Assembly (NCBI GenBank): GCA_965242795.1
Contig: OZ251505.1
Coordinates: 62,001 to 126,000, forward strand
Reading direction: 5' to 3'
Origin: Bin18 sp965242795
Lineage (GTDB): Bacteria > Desulfobacterota > Binatia > Bin18
DNA: 64,000 nt
The notes under the pieces were generated by a model. The model was not told the DNA's origin. It searched no databases and was given only the letters and a program-made list of their open reading frames with translations. Within the stretch, counting starts at the first letter, position 1. Each line of letters opens with the position of its first letter. This document shows, in pieces, positions 49,745-57,418 of the stretch. A program made the translations under genes and the position numbers.

Positions 49745-50299
49745 TCAGGAAGAAGATGCGCGGGGCAGGATGTTCGTGAATTCGTACTCGTGGACCCCGC
49801 GCCCGACCGCGGCCTCGAATTCGTCTTCGCCCCACTGTTCGATGGTCAGGAAGCGGTCGTCGTCCGCATCCGCATAGTCCCAGTAGATCATCTCGTCCCC
49901 GCCGACCCGGCCGTCGGGGTGATAATGGCCGGCGCCGCTCTCCTGGAGGCGATACCGTACGCCCTCGTATTCGATCTCGTCCGGCGGGTCGTCGTGGCGT
50001 TGGACGTGGTCGCGTACCCGGCCGCCCAACGCCGCGAAGTCGATCTTGTGCGACACGCTCCACTCGACGCCGTCGTCTTCCTCGCGTTCCAGAAAGCAGA
50101 CCGTGTCTCCGGCGTCGAGCCGCCACTCCTCGGCCTTGGCGCCGTCGAACGTATAGGTGGCGTACGACGTGACTTCCCAGGTCTTGAGGTCGTAGTCGAG
50201 CAGATAACCGACCTTCAGCTTGGACAGGCTCAGGTCGCGCAGCGGGTCGAGTTCCTGCGGGGGCGCTTTCCCGCCGAACATTTTCTTCCACAGGGACAT
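49745..50299 (-). CDS. DUF4178-domain protein
   Basis: The 184-residue product starts MSLWKKMFGGKAPPQELDPL, then has LSKLKVGYLLDYDLKTWEVTSYATYTFDG, EWRLDAGDTVCFLERE, and YEGVRYRLQESGAGHY in outline. DUF4178 proteins are beta-rich and typical of PspA-DUF350-SpeE neighbourhoods. Convergent with the SpeE-like gene (58-bp gap) and 30 bp downstream of pspA on the same strand. Confidence 0.85.
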   Translation of the reverse strand: MSLWKKMFGGKAPPQELDPLRDLSLSKLKVGYLLDYDLKTWEVTSYATYTFDGAKAEEWRLDAGDTVCFLEREEDDGVEWSVSHKIDFAALGGRVRDHVQRHDDPPDEIEYEGVRYRLQESGAGHYHPDGRVGGDEMIYWDYADADDDRFLTIEQWGEDEFEAAVGRGVHEYEFTNILPRASSS

Positions 50300-50329
50300 C
50301 GGCGCCTCTTTTGCCAGGGCGGGCCGCGG

Positions 50330-51040
50330 CTAGGCGGTGGCAATGCCCATCTTGGCTTTCAGGGCGTCCAACGATTGGCTGGCCGCGGGGCGCCCCTTGG
50401 TGAGTGCGGCGTCGATCTCGTCGTCGACGGATTTGTCCACGTCGGCGATGTCGCCGTACGCCTGCGCCAGCGACTCGTCTTCTTCGACCTTGCTGCGCAT
50501 TTTTTCCAGCATGGCGATCGTGCTGGACGAATCCACCTTCGCCAACTGCTGGTTGATCTTCTTGGTGGAAGCCGCGGTACGCGCTCGCGCCTTGAGCGTG
50601 ATCAGGTCGTTTTCGTATTTGGTGATCGTGGACTTGAGCTTTTCGATCTTACCCTGAAGCTGGGTCGCCATCGCGTCCTGCCGTTCCCAGTTCTGCAACG
50701 CCTCGGCTGCGCGCTGGCCGGCGTCTTCCTTCTTTTGCAGCGACTCGGTCGCCAGCCGTTCGGCCTCGGTCTGGTCGATGTCGCCGTTCTGCATCTTCTG
50801 GAGCAGGAGCATGGCCTTGCGCTCGTATTCCGCGGCCGCGGCCTTGTTGCCGTCCGCATCCTTCTTGAGCCGGATCGCGACGCCTTTGACTTCGGCCAAA
50901 CTCTGCATACTGGCCTGCAAATCCTTCTTGAGGTCGCGAATGCCCTGCTCCGTCATGCGGATCGGGTCTTCGATGGCGTCCAGCGCGGCGTGTGCCTGCG
51001 ACTGGCCGATTTGAAACAACCGTTGGAAAAAGCCTGACAT
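50330..51040 (-). CDS. pspA: PspA/IM30-family membrane-stress protein
   Basis: The 236-residue, almost wholly helical protein has an amphipathic start MSGFFQRLFQIGQSQAHAAL, then DAIEDPIRMTEQGIRDLKKD, and long coiled coils (KKEDAGQRAAEALQNWERQD, IEKLKSTITKYENDL). This is the ESCRT-III-like PspA fold that binds stressed inner membrane. The E. coli equivalent in this operon type is YjfJ rather than PspA of the pspABC operon. No pspF, pspB or pspC nearby. Confidence 0.92.
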   Translation of the reverse strand: MSGFFQRLFQIGQSQAHAALDAIEDPIRMTEQGIRDLKKDLQASMQSLAEVKGVAIRLKKDADGNKAAAAEYERKAMLLLQKMQNGDIDQTEAERLATESLQKKEDAGQRAAEALQNWERQDAMATQLQGKIEKLKSTITKYENDLITLKARARTAASTKKINQQLAKVDSSSTIAMLEKMRSKVEEDESLAQAYGDIADVDKSVDDEIDAALTKGRPAASQSLDALKAKMGIATA

Positions 51041-51067
51041 GTCTCTGTCCTCCACGGGAAGCGGGTT

Positions 51068-51463
51068 TTAGCCGTTGTAGCCGAGTAGTTCCGTCGCGTT
51101 TTCGGCCAGCGCGAGGCTGAGGGCCTCGATCGAGCCTTCCAGTTCGTTCGCGTCCAGATTTTCGAGGCGCAGGGTATCGCGGAACAGGATGGTCCGCGCG
51201 TCGTCGTCCAGCACGAACGCGCCGTGCACGAGCAGCCGGTTCATTTGCAGCAACCGCCGGAACAGGTCGTCCGGGCCGGCCGGCACCGGCATGATGACCT
51301 GTTCCAGAATCAGCAGCGGGTCTTCGCAATCGACGATCAATTTGTTGATGCCGCTGTCCGTGTCGTCGATCACGAACAACTCCTGCGCGGCGTCTTCCTC
51401 CACGATGTTGTACTCCAGGTCGAGCAGCAGGGTCTTGACCTTGTCGAAATACGTTGAAGGCAT
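51068..51463 (-). CDS. small acidic YbjN/CesT-like protein upstream of pspA
   Basis: The 131-residue product begins MPSTYFDKVKTLLLDLEYNI and includes LIVDCEDPLLILEQVIMPVP, LLQMNRLLVHGAFVLDDDAR, TLRLENLDANELEGSIEALS. This alpha/beta layout with paired helices resembles the YbjN/type III chaperone (CesT-Tir) fold; the counterpart in E. coli is the YjfI position. Co-oriented with pspA (27-bp gap). A chaperone or regulator of PspA is a reasonable guess. Confidence 0.7.
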   Translation of the reverse strand: MPSTYFDKVKTLLLDLEYNIVEEDAAQELFVIDDTDSGINKLIVDCEDPLLILEQVIMPVPAGPDDLFRRLLQMNRLLVHGAFVLDDDARTILFRDTLRLENLDANELEGSIEALSLALAENATELLGYNG

Positions 51464-51503
51464 GCGTCTGAATCCTCCGGGCCGTTTCCGGGATGCCGCC
51501 GGG

Positions 51504-52526
51504 TCACGGCTTGCCCTGACGGCCGATCACGATGAATTGGTCGCGGCGGTCGATTATATAGTCCGCCGCGGGGTTGGCAAGTAACGCCCCGCCGTCGGGG
51601 GGTTCGACGCCCACCACGGTCAGGTTCCGCTCCGTCTTCAGCCGCGCCAGCACCTCGGCGAACGGCTGCCCGGCGCACTCGGGCGGCGCCGGGATCTTGT
51701 AGATGTCGTTGCCCACGCGGTTGTTCACGATCTCGCTCAACAGGGTGGTCACGCCGTGGTCCAGTGCGGCCTGAACGAGCAGGTTGGCGCTGAACGCCCC
51801 GATGACGATGACCTCGTCGGCCTTGGCCATTTTGCAGTGGGCCAAGTTCTGCTGGTCGAGCAGTTGGACGCAGGTGTACAGGTCCGGGCAGGTGGTCTTG
51901 ATGGTCAGCGTGTCGAGGATGGTCTTGGCGTCGCGGGCGTGCGGTTCCACGTTGTCGTCGGCCAGCACGATCGCGACCCGCGCGGCGCGGGCGTTGGCTT
52001 GGTGCAGCCGTTCGGGGCTCACGTTGCCCGCCACGAACTGTACGTGCGGGCCGTCCCAGGGACTTTCGGGCAACGCGGCCATCAGCACGATCGGATACGC
52101 GTGCGCCTTCCCGTCGGCGCGAATCTGTTCGATGATTTCCCGGGCGTTGTAGTTCCAGCCGCAAATCAGGATGTGGCCCGTCGTCGTAATCGGCTCCATG
52201 CCCTTTCCCCTGCGCCTTCGGTCCTCGACGAACGAACTCGCCAGCGTCGCGGTCAACATCCCCAGGAACCCGATGCCGAACAGCATCAGCAGCACGCCGA
52301 CGATGCGTCCGCCCGGTGACGTGGGCGCAATGTCACCGTAACCGACCGTCGTAATCGTGACCAGGGTCCACCATGCCGCGTCGACGAGGGACAGGCCGGG
52401 CTCGAACACCAGAATGCCGAGCGTGCCCCCGACCGTTATTACCAGCAGCGCCAGCAACACGAAGTCGAGATGGTCCTCGCGCAGCCGCCGGGCGAAGCGC
52501 CGGAACAGGATGAACATCTGGATCAT
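51504..52526 (-). CDS. two-helix potassium channel with RCK/TrkA-N domain
   Basis: The 340-residue product has an N-terminal pore module of two helices (FVLLALLVITVGGTLGILVF and GVLLMLFGIGFLGMLTATLA) around the selectivity filter TITTVGYGD. A Rossmann-type RCK domain (GHILICGWNYNAREIIEQIR, VLADDNVEPHARDAKTILD, KADEVIVIGAFSANLLVQAA) and a TrkA-C-like end follow. It is 40 bp upstream of the YbjN-like/pspA group and may act with it in ion homeostasis. The NAD/ligand site reads GWNYNA rather than GxGxxG. Confidence 0.9.
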   Translation of the reverse strand: MIQMFILFRRFARRLREDHLDFVLLALLVITVGGTLGILVFEPGLSLVDAAWWTLVTITTVGYGDIAPTSPGGRIVGVLLMLFGIGFLGMLTATLASSFVEDRRRRGKGMEPITTTGHILICGWNYNAREIIEQIRADGKAHAYPIVLMAALPESPWDGPHVQFVAGNVSPERLHQANARAARVAIVLADDNVEPHARDAKTILDTLTIKTTCPDLYTCVQLLDQQNLAHCKMAKADEVIVIGAFSANLLVQAALDHGVTTLLSEIVNNRVGNDIYKIPAPPECAGQPFAEVLARLKTERNLTVVGVEPPDGGALLANPAADYIIDRRDQFIVIGRQGKP

Positions 52527-52587
52527 GGGCCAACCCTGGCGCTGGCGGAGCCTGCACCGGCCGTCTGCTCACAACCGGGACCGGACG

Positions 52588-52857
52588 TCAATGCGCCCGA
52601 CACGTCAGGCGGTCACGCGGCGCGTTCTGGCAGGCGATCGTCTCCGTCACCCCGGAGGCGAGCAGCGCGCAGGCGTTCGTAATCGCGGCCATCTGCGCCT
52701 CGTGTTCCGTCGTCCCGTCCACCGAACGGCAGACCTGCCGGCCGTGGAACGTGATGCACGCCTCGCAGCGCACCCCCCCGATCCGAAAGGTCAGAGACAC
52801 GGCCACGCCGACCACCCCGAGCAGCAGCCCCAGGCCGATCCAACTCGTCCGCCTCAT
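52588..52857 (-). CDS. conserved hypothetical exported Cys-containing protein
   Basis: The 89-residue product has one N-terminal helix (WIGLGLLLGVVGVAVSL) followed by a small extracytoplasmic part with four or more Cys (VRCEACITFHGRQVCR, NACALLASGVTETIACQ). I recall similar unnamed proteins in proteobacterial genomes. Disulfide-stabilised; role unknown. Divergent from the SpmAB-like gene. Confidence 0.6.
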   Translation of the reverse strand: MRRTSWIGLGLLLGVVGVAVSLTFRIGGVRCEACITFHGRQVCRSVDGTTEHEAQMAAITNACALLASGVTETIACQNAPRDRLTCRAH

Positions 52858-52988
52858 GGACGCGCGAGCCGTTCCGGGAGTATCCCCGCGTCAACCGAGT
52901 TGCTAAGTCTCCGCACGCGCGCTTGTATAACACACCCCCGGCGGGCGGACAGCCGACACCTGCCCCGCACGACGCGCCACCACCGCCT

Positions 52989-54308
52989 ATGAATCAGATC
53001 TGGTGCGGCCTGATCATCGCCTCGGTCCTGACCGCGGCCTGGACCGGGCGCATGGCCGACGTCACCGCCGCGTCCATCGAGTCGGCCAAGTCCGCGGTGA
53101 CGTTGGCGATCGGCTTGGTGGGCGTCATGGCGTTCTGGCTGGGCATGATGCGCATCGTGCAGGTCGGTGGGCTGCTGCACACCTTGGCCGCGTGGCTGCG
53201 GCCGGTCATGGTCCGACTGTTTCCCGACGTGCCGGCCGACCACCCCGCGCAAAGCGCCATGATCATGAACATCGCCTCGAATATGCTCGGCTTGGCGAAC
53301 GCGGCCACGCCGTTCGGCATCAAGGCCATGCAGGAACTCGACACCCTGAACCCGCACAAAGGCACGGCCACGAACGCGATGGTGCTGTTTCTGGCCATCA
53401 ACACGTCGAACGTCGCCCTCGCGCCGCTCGGCGTCATTGCGCTGCGGGCGTCCTTGGGATCGAACGACGCGGCCGGCATCTGGCTGCCGACGCTGCTTGC
53501 CACGGCGTTCTCGACGGTAGTCGGCATCGCCGCGGCCAAGCTGCTGCAACGCCTGCCCGCATTCGCCGTGACGGAACCCGTGGACGATGCAGGCGCGTCG
53601 CGCGGATCCGAAGCCGAAGCGCGGCCCGCGTCCGTGCCGGACTCCGACCTTCGACAAGACCCGCCGCGGCCCGTTTCGCAATTCGGCCGCGTCGTGGCCC
53701 TGGTCTCGCTCGCCGTGCTCACGGCCGGATTCCTCTTTCATGTGCGTTCCGGCCTGTCCGCGGGAGAGGCCACAGGCGACCTGTTGCGTTCCGCGGCGTC
53801 CACGTGGCTGCTGCCCGTGCTGATTACGGCCATGCTCGGCTACGGCGTGGCGAAGCGCATCGCGGTCTATGACGCGATGGTCGAGGGCGCCAAGGATGGC
53901 TTTCAGGTCGCCATTCGGATCATTCCCTTTCTGGTGGCCATCATCGTGGCCGCGGGCATGTTCCGTGCCTCCGGCCTGCTGGACGTCTTGATCGCCGGGT
54001 TGCATCCGGTGCTGAGCCTCGTCGGCTTTCCCGCGGAGGCCGTGCCGATGGCGATCCTGCGCCCGCTGTCCGGGTCGGGCGCGTACGCGATCATGGCAGA
54101 GACCATGCAGGCCGAGGGGCCGGACGGGCCGGTCGGCTATCTGGTCTCCACCTTGCAGGGCAGCACCGAAACGACCTTCTACGTCTTGGCCGTCTATTTC
54201 GGCGCGGTCGGCGTCGTGCGGATCCGACACGCGGTGCTGACCGGCCTGACGGCCGACTTGGCCGGCATCGTGGCCGCGGTCGCCGCGGTCCGCCTGCTCC
54301 TGCTCTGA
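52989..54308 (+). CDS. fused SpmA-SpmB-type membrane protein (nucleoside-recognition/Gate domains)
   Basis: About 439 residues. The N-terminal half matches SpmA (MNQIWCGLIIASVLTAAWTG, MIMNIASNMLGLANAATPFG, ATNAMVLFLAINTSNVALAP). The C-terminal half matches SpmB (VEGAKDGFQVAIRIIPFLVA, VPMAILRPLSGSGAYAIMAE, STLQGSTETTFYVLAVYFGA). In Bacillus these are two spore-maturation genes; fused forms are common in Gram-negative non-sporulating groups. ATG 52989 starts the conserved part. The substrate transported, if any, is unknown. Confidence 0.88.
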   Translation: MNQIWCGLIIASVLTAAWTGRMADVTAASIESAKSAVTLAIGLVGVMAFWLGMMRIVQVGGLLHTLAAWLRPVMVRLFPDVPADHPAQSAMIMNIASNMLGLANAATPFGIKAMQELDTLNPHKGTATNAMVLFLAINTSNVALAPLGVIALRASLGSNDAAGIWLPTLLATAFSTVVGIAAAKLLQRLPAFAVTEPVDDAGASRGSEAEARPASVPDSDLRQDPPRPVSQFGRVVALVSLAVLTAGFLFHVRSGLSAGEATGDLLRSAASTWLLPVLITAMLGYGVAKRIAVYDAMVEGAKDGFQVAIRIIPFLVAIIVAAGMFRASGLLDVLIAGLHPVLSLVGFPAEAVPMAILRPLSGSGAYAIMAETMQAEGPDGPVGYLVSTLQGSTETTFYVLAVYFGAVGVVRIRHAVLTGLTADLAGIVAAVAAVRLLLL

Positions 54309-54329
54309 TAAAAACCCAGGTCAACAGGC

Positions 54330-54660
54330 TCAACCCACTCGGGGATAAGTAAGGAGGTCCCTGAGCTTGTCGAAGGGCCGGGGGTGGGGGCAAAGGCCGA
54401 GGTGACGGCCGGGTTCGTTTCGATCCTTCGACAAGCTCAGGACACCGCAAGCTCAACGAACTTAGGGGTCGAACCATATCGAAAGGCATCGCAAGCTCAG
54501 GGACCACCGGGACCTGTCCCTACGACCGCGAGCGTTGGCGTGATGCAAACAAGGCTGTTCCTTCATGGTGTGTCGATCTGAAATTTCCAGGCTGACAAAC
54601 GGACCCTCTCCCCCGGGTTACATCCGGGGCAGGTTCTAACCTTCTCCCAAGGGGAGAGGG
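54330..54660. repeat. TTCGACAAGCTCA repeats and an inverted CCCTCTCCCC pair
   Basis: Two to three copies of GAGCTTGTCGAAGG / CCTTCGACAAGCTCAGG lie at about 54355-54460. 54604-54613 (CCCTCTCCCC) pairs with 54651-54660 (GGGGAGAGGG) across a 37-bp loop. No gene is seen in 54309-54690. Confidence 0.6.
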
Positions 54661-54690
54661 AACGAAACCGCCTGCTAAGGAGCCGGACGT

Positions 54691-56595
54691 ATGCACGCCG
54701 TCTGCGGACTGCTGTTGCGCGAAGCGGAGGCCGCGCATGGATTGCACGCCACGTTGACGGCCCTCGCCCCGTACGGGACCGGGCGTGCGGAATGGACGGA
54801 CGGCAGCGTCGGTCTAGGCTCGCGGGGTACGAGGGTGGCAGGGGACGAGACCGGCTCCGCGCTGCATTTCGCCCGTCACGCCGGACTCACGGTCGCCGCG
54901 GACGCCCGTCTCGATGACCGCGACGCACTCAATGCCGCGCTCGGCGTGCCCCATTCTGCCCGCGGCAGCCTCGCCGACGGGAACCTCATCCTGCGTGCCT
55001 ACCAGCGGTGGGGATCGGAATGTCCTCACCACTTGCTCGGCGACTATGCCTTCGCCGTGTGGGACGCCCGGACGCGCACCCTGTTCTGCGCCCGCGATCA
55101 CATCGGCGCCCGACCCTTGTACTATGCGGAAACTGTGCGGGGTTTCGTCTTCGCCGGCGCCGTGGAAGGCGTGCTGGCCGCGCCGGGCGTCTCCGACGCA
55201 CTCGACGAGGCGACGGTGGCGCAGTATCTGACGGGTCTCTCTCTGTTGAGCACCACCCGGACGTTCTTCGAAGCGGTGCGCAAGCTGCCGCCGGGCCATA
55301 CGCTCACCGTCGGTGGCGATGCGCTCCGGCGAAGGAGTACCTCTTCACGCTTGCCGATCCGGCTGGAACGCTACTGGCGCCCGGAAGCCGTGCCACGCGC
55401 ACGGACGGCCTCCGACGACGGGTATGCGGAGGAGTTTCTGGCCCTCTACGCCCGGGCGGTTCAGGACCGGTTGCGCGGTGCCGACCCGGTGGGCGTGCAT
55501 CTGAGCGGCGGCTTGGATTCGTCCAGCATCGCGGTACTCGCGGCGCGGGAGTTGCGGCGTCAAGGCCGTCCGCCGCCGCTGGCGTTCAGTTGGCTGCCGG
55601 AGTTGGGAGCCGCGCCGCCTGAATCGGCGCACGCACAGGAATACGCCCGCATCGACGCGGTCTGCGCCCAGGAAGGAGTGCAGGTCTTTCACCGGGCGAT
55701 GAGCCCCGTGGACTTCGCCGCCGTCCTGCGCCGCGACGGGGCGTATCCCGGCGTCCATGTCCATCCCAACGAGGAAGTCGTGCAGCAGAGCGCAGAGGAG
55801 CGGGGCGTCCGCGTGCTGTTGTCAGGCTGGGGCGGGGACGAAGGCGCGTCGTTCAACGGCCGGGGACATCTCGAACGTCTCTTGTTGAGCGGACGGTGGG
55901 GGAAGCTGGCAGCCGAATGCCGGGCTGGCGGCACGGGCCCGCGACAAGTCCTCGGCCGCGTCCTCAATCTCGCGTTTCCCGGTCTCATGTTGGACCTTCG
56001 ACGGCTGCGGCGCGGGAAGCCGCGGCGTAGCCGCTCGGGAATGTTGGACCCGGCGTTCCGGCGACAGACGAAGCCGCGGCCGGAGCCCGTGCTCCGCTAT
56101 CCGGACGTGCGGCGCAGTCAGGTGCGGCTGTTGCAGCTCGCCCACCTAAGCGTACGCATCGAGGGGTGGGTCGCGAGCGGCGCGTACCGCGGGATCGAAT
56201 ATCGGTATCCGTTGCTGGACCGGCGGGTGTTGGAGTTCGCCCTGGGCCTGCCGCCGGAGCAGTTCCGACGGGCGCGGTGGAGCCGCTGGCTGATGCGTCA
56301 CGCGCTGCGTACGGTGTTGCCGCCCGAGGTGTGCTGGCACGCGAGCAAGGAAGACCCGGCCCGGTTCGAGGCGATGCACGCCGCCTTCTTCGGGGCGGTG
56401 CCAGCCATCCGGGAAGAACTGGCCGCCGCCGCGCCGTCGCGGGCGGGTTATGTGGACATGGCGCGCCTGCTGGAGAGCCTGGATGGGGGCCGTCTGCAAG
56501 CCGAGCCGCAGGTCGCCCCGGGGATTGGCGCCGCCTTGCAGTTTCTCGATTGGGGAGCGGACGTTGCGAACGCCGGCGCTGCCGTCGCTCGATGA
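54691..56595 (+). CDS. asparagine-synthetase-like lasso-peptide cyclase (LasC/McjC type)
   Basis: The 634-residue product has an N-terminal glutamine-amidotransferase-like domain (MHAVCGLLLRE, LLGDYAFAVWDARTRTLFCARDHIGARPLYY) and an ATP-pyrophosphatase domain (VGVHLSGGLDSSSIAVLA, LLSGWGGDEGAS, GIEYRYPLLDRRVLEFALGL). The N-terminal catalytic Cys2 of glutamine-dependent AsnB is not at position 2, as is usual in lasso cyclases. AAGGAGCCGGACGT precedes ATG 54691. A small precursor-like gene faces it 83 bp downstream. It would adenylate a core Asp/Glu for macrolactam closure. A plain AsnB paralogue is the alternative. Confidence 0.8.
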   Translation: MHAVCGLLLREAEAAHGLHATLTALAPYGTGRAEWTDGSVGLGSRGTRVAGDETGSALHFARHAGLTVAADARLDDRDALNAALGVPHSARGSLADGNLILRAYQRWGSECPHHLLGDYAFAVWDARTRTLFCARDHIGARPLYYAETVRGFVFAGAVEGVLAAPGVSDALDEATVAQYLTGLSLLSTTRTFFEAVRKLPPGHTLTVGGDALRRRSTSSRLPIRLERYWRPEAVPRARTASDDGYAEEFLALYARAVQDRLRGADPVGVHLSGGLDSSSIAVLAARELRRQGRPPPLAFSWLPELGAAPPESAHAQEYARIDAVCAQEGVQVFHRAMSPVDFAAVLRRDGAYPGVHVHPNEEVVQQSAEERGVRVLLSGWGGDEGASFNGRGHLERLLLSGRWGKLAAECRAGGTGPRQVLGRVLNLAFPGLMLDLRRLRRGKPRRSRSGMLDPAFRRQTKPRPEPVLRYPDVRRSQVRLLQLAHLSVRIEGWVASGAYRGIEYRYPLLDRRVLEFALGLPPEQFRRARWSRWLMRHALRTVLPPEVCWHASKEDPARFEAMHAAFFGAVPAIREELAAAAPSRAGYVDMARLLESLDGGRLQAEPQVAPGIGAALQFLDWGADVANAGAAVAR

Positions 56596-56620
56596 GATTC
56601 CCGGCAAAAGGATTTCGTTC

Positions 56621-56655
56621 GTACGCCCCCGGAGACGACCGACCCGGGGGCGTAC
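56621..56655. terminator. bidirectional hairpin between convergent genes
   Basis: GTACGCCCCCGG (56621-56632) and CCGGGGGCGTAC (56644-56655) are perfectly complementary across an 11-base loop, exactly between the cyclase stop and the precursor stop. No T-run, so the termination mode is unclear. Confidence 0.7.
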
Positions 56656-56678
56656 TTCGGTCTGCGGTGACGAGCGGG

Positions 56679-56864
56679 TCAACTACTGATGTAGGCGGTC
56701 GTCGGGCCCTGCATAGCCTCGGTAGAAGACGGATCACCGCCTGCCCCGACTTCCGCAACACCATCATCAATTACCATGACGGTCGGCTTGCTCCAGGGTT
56801 TCTTTTTCTGTGGCGCGTCAGTAAGCGCGTCTGCGGGGGGGGGGGGGGGGGCTTGTGTGCTCAT
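56679..56864 (-). CDS. putative lasso-type RiPP precursor peptide
   Basis: The 61-residue peptide begins MSTQAPPPPPADALTDAPQK, has the leader motif KKPWSKPTVMVIDDG, and ends with a Gly/Ser/Thr-rich tail (GGDPSSTEAMQGPTTAYISS). AGGAGGAAGCA lies directly before ATG 56864. KKPWSKPTV resembles the YxxPxL leader motif read by the RiPP recognition element. Counting 17 residues on from Trp24 puts the core near residue 41-42. Gly42 with Glu49 would make an 8-residue ring, or Ala41 with Glu49 a 9-residue ring. The usual Thr at position -2 is not seen. Convergent with the cyclase gene. Five Pro codons are a 17-bp C-run, prone to slippage. Core and cleavage are inference. Confidence 0.65.
   Translation of the reverse strand: MSTQAPPPPPADALTDAPQKKKPWSKPTVMVIDDGVAEVGAGGDPSSTEAMQGPTTAYISS
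56835..56851. repeat. 17-bp G/C homopolymer inside the precursor leader
   Basis: Seventeen consecutive G on the plus strand (C on the coding strand) lie within codons 5-10 of the precursor. Gain or loss of one base would shift the frame. Length here keeps the frame open. Count depends on read accuracy. Confidence 0.85.
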
Positions 56865-56993
56865 TGCTTCCTCCTGTCGGTATGTGAGTGGAATGGTGAG
56901 ATGTGCGTTCCCCGGCATGTACTGAAAATAGGGAGGAAAAGCAAGGGGAATATGGTGGTGTCTCAATTTCAATCTTAGACCATTACTGGTTTG

Positions 56994-57375
56994 TGTAGGG
57001 GCAACCCCCTGTGGTGGTCCCTGAGCCCGTCGAAGGGTGGTTGCCCTGAGATGGGGCGGGCAGGCACGGGGGCCTGCCCCTACACTCGGAGGTCCACGTT
57101 CGTCGAAAGAGAAATTTCGAACTGAGACACTACCGGGGTTATATACAAGATGCCCCTCCGCCCGTTTCGACACGTTCTACGGGCTGCCCTTGAGCTTACG
57201 ATGCTCTGAGTGTTGTCCCCGAGAGTGTGGAAGGGGAACGAAAGGTCGAAGGGGCGGGGTGCGAAGGCCGAGGTGACTTCGGGGTTCGTTTCGATGTTTC
57301 GACAAGCTCAACACATCGCAAGCTCAACGAACTTATGGGTAGGAAAGCCCCTAGGCTTGTCGAAGGGGAAGGAGG
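56994..57375. repeat. nested repeat: TGTAGGGGCA element carrying a TTCGAC-type core, then further copies
   Basis: The inverted element runs 56994-57084 (TGTAGGGGCAACCCCC at left, GCCCCTACA at right). In its left arm lies CCCTGAGCCCGTCGAAGGG, a core of the other repeat family, splitting GGTTGCCC. 57135-57375 holds several more TTCGACAAGCTCA cores, the first matching the element at 1632. No gene in 56870-57418, apart from whatever promoter the precursor uses. Confidence 0.65.
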
Positions 57376-57418
57376 GTTGGAGAGAGCATTTGCAACCGCC
57401 GTCCGACTACAAAGGCGG

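Noticed and set aside
52989..54308. Evidence of spore formation from SpmA/SpmB homology
   Set aside because: Fused homologues are widespread in non-sporulating bacteria and no other sporulation gene is present.
43024..57084. CRISPR array
   Set aside because: The repeats are scattered, palindromic and not evenly spaced with unique spacers; no cas genes seen.
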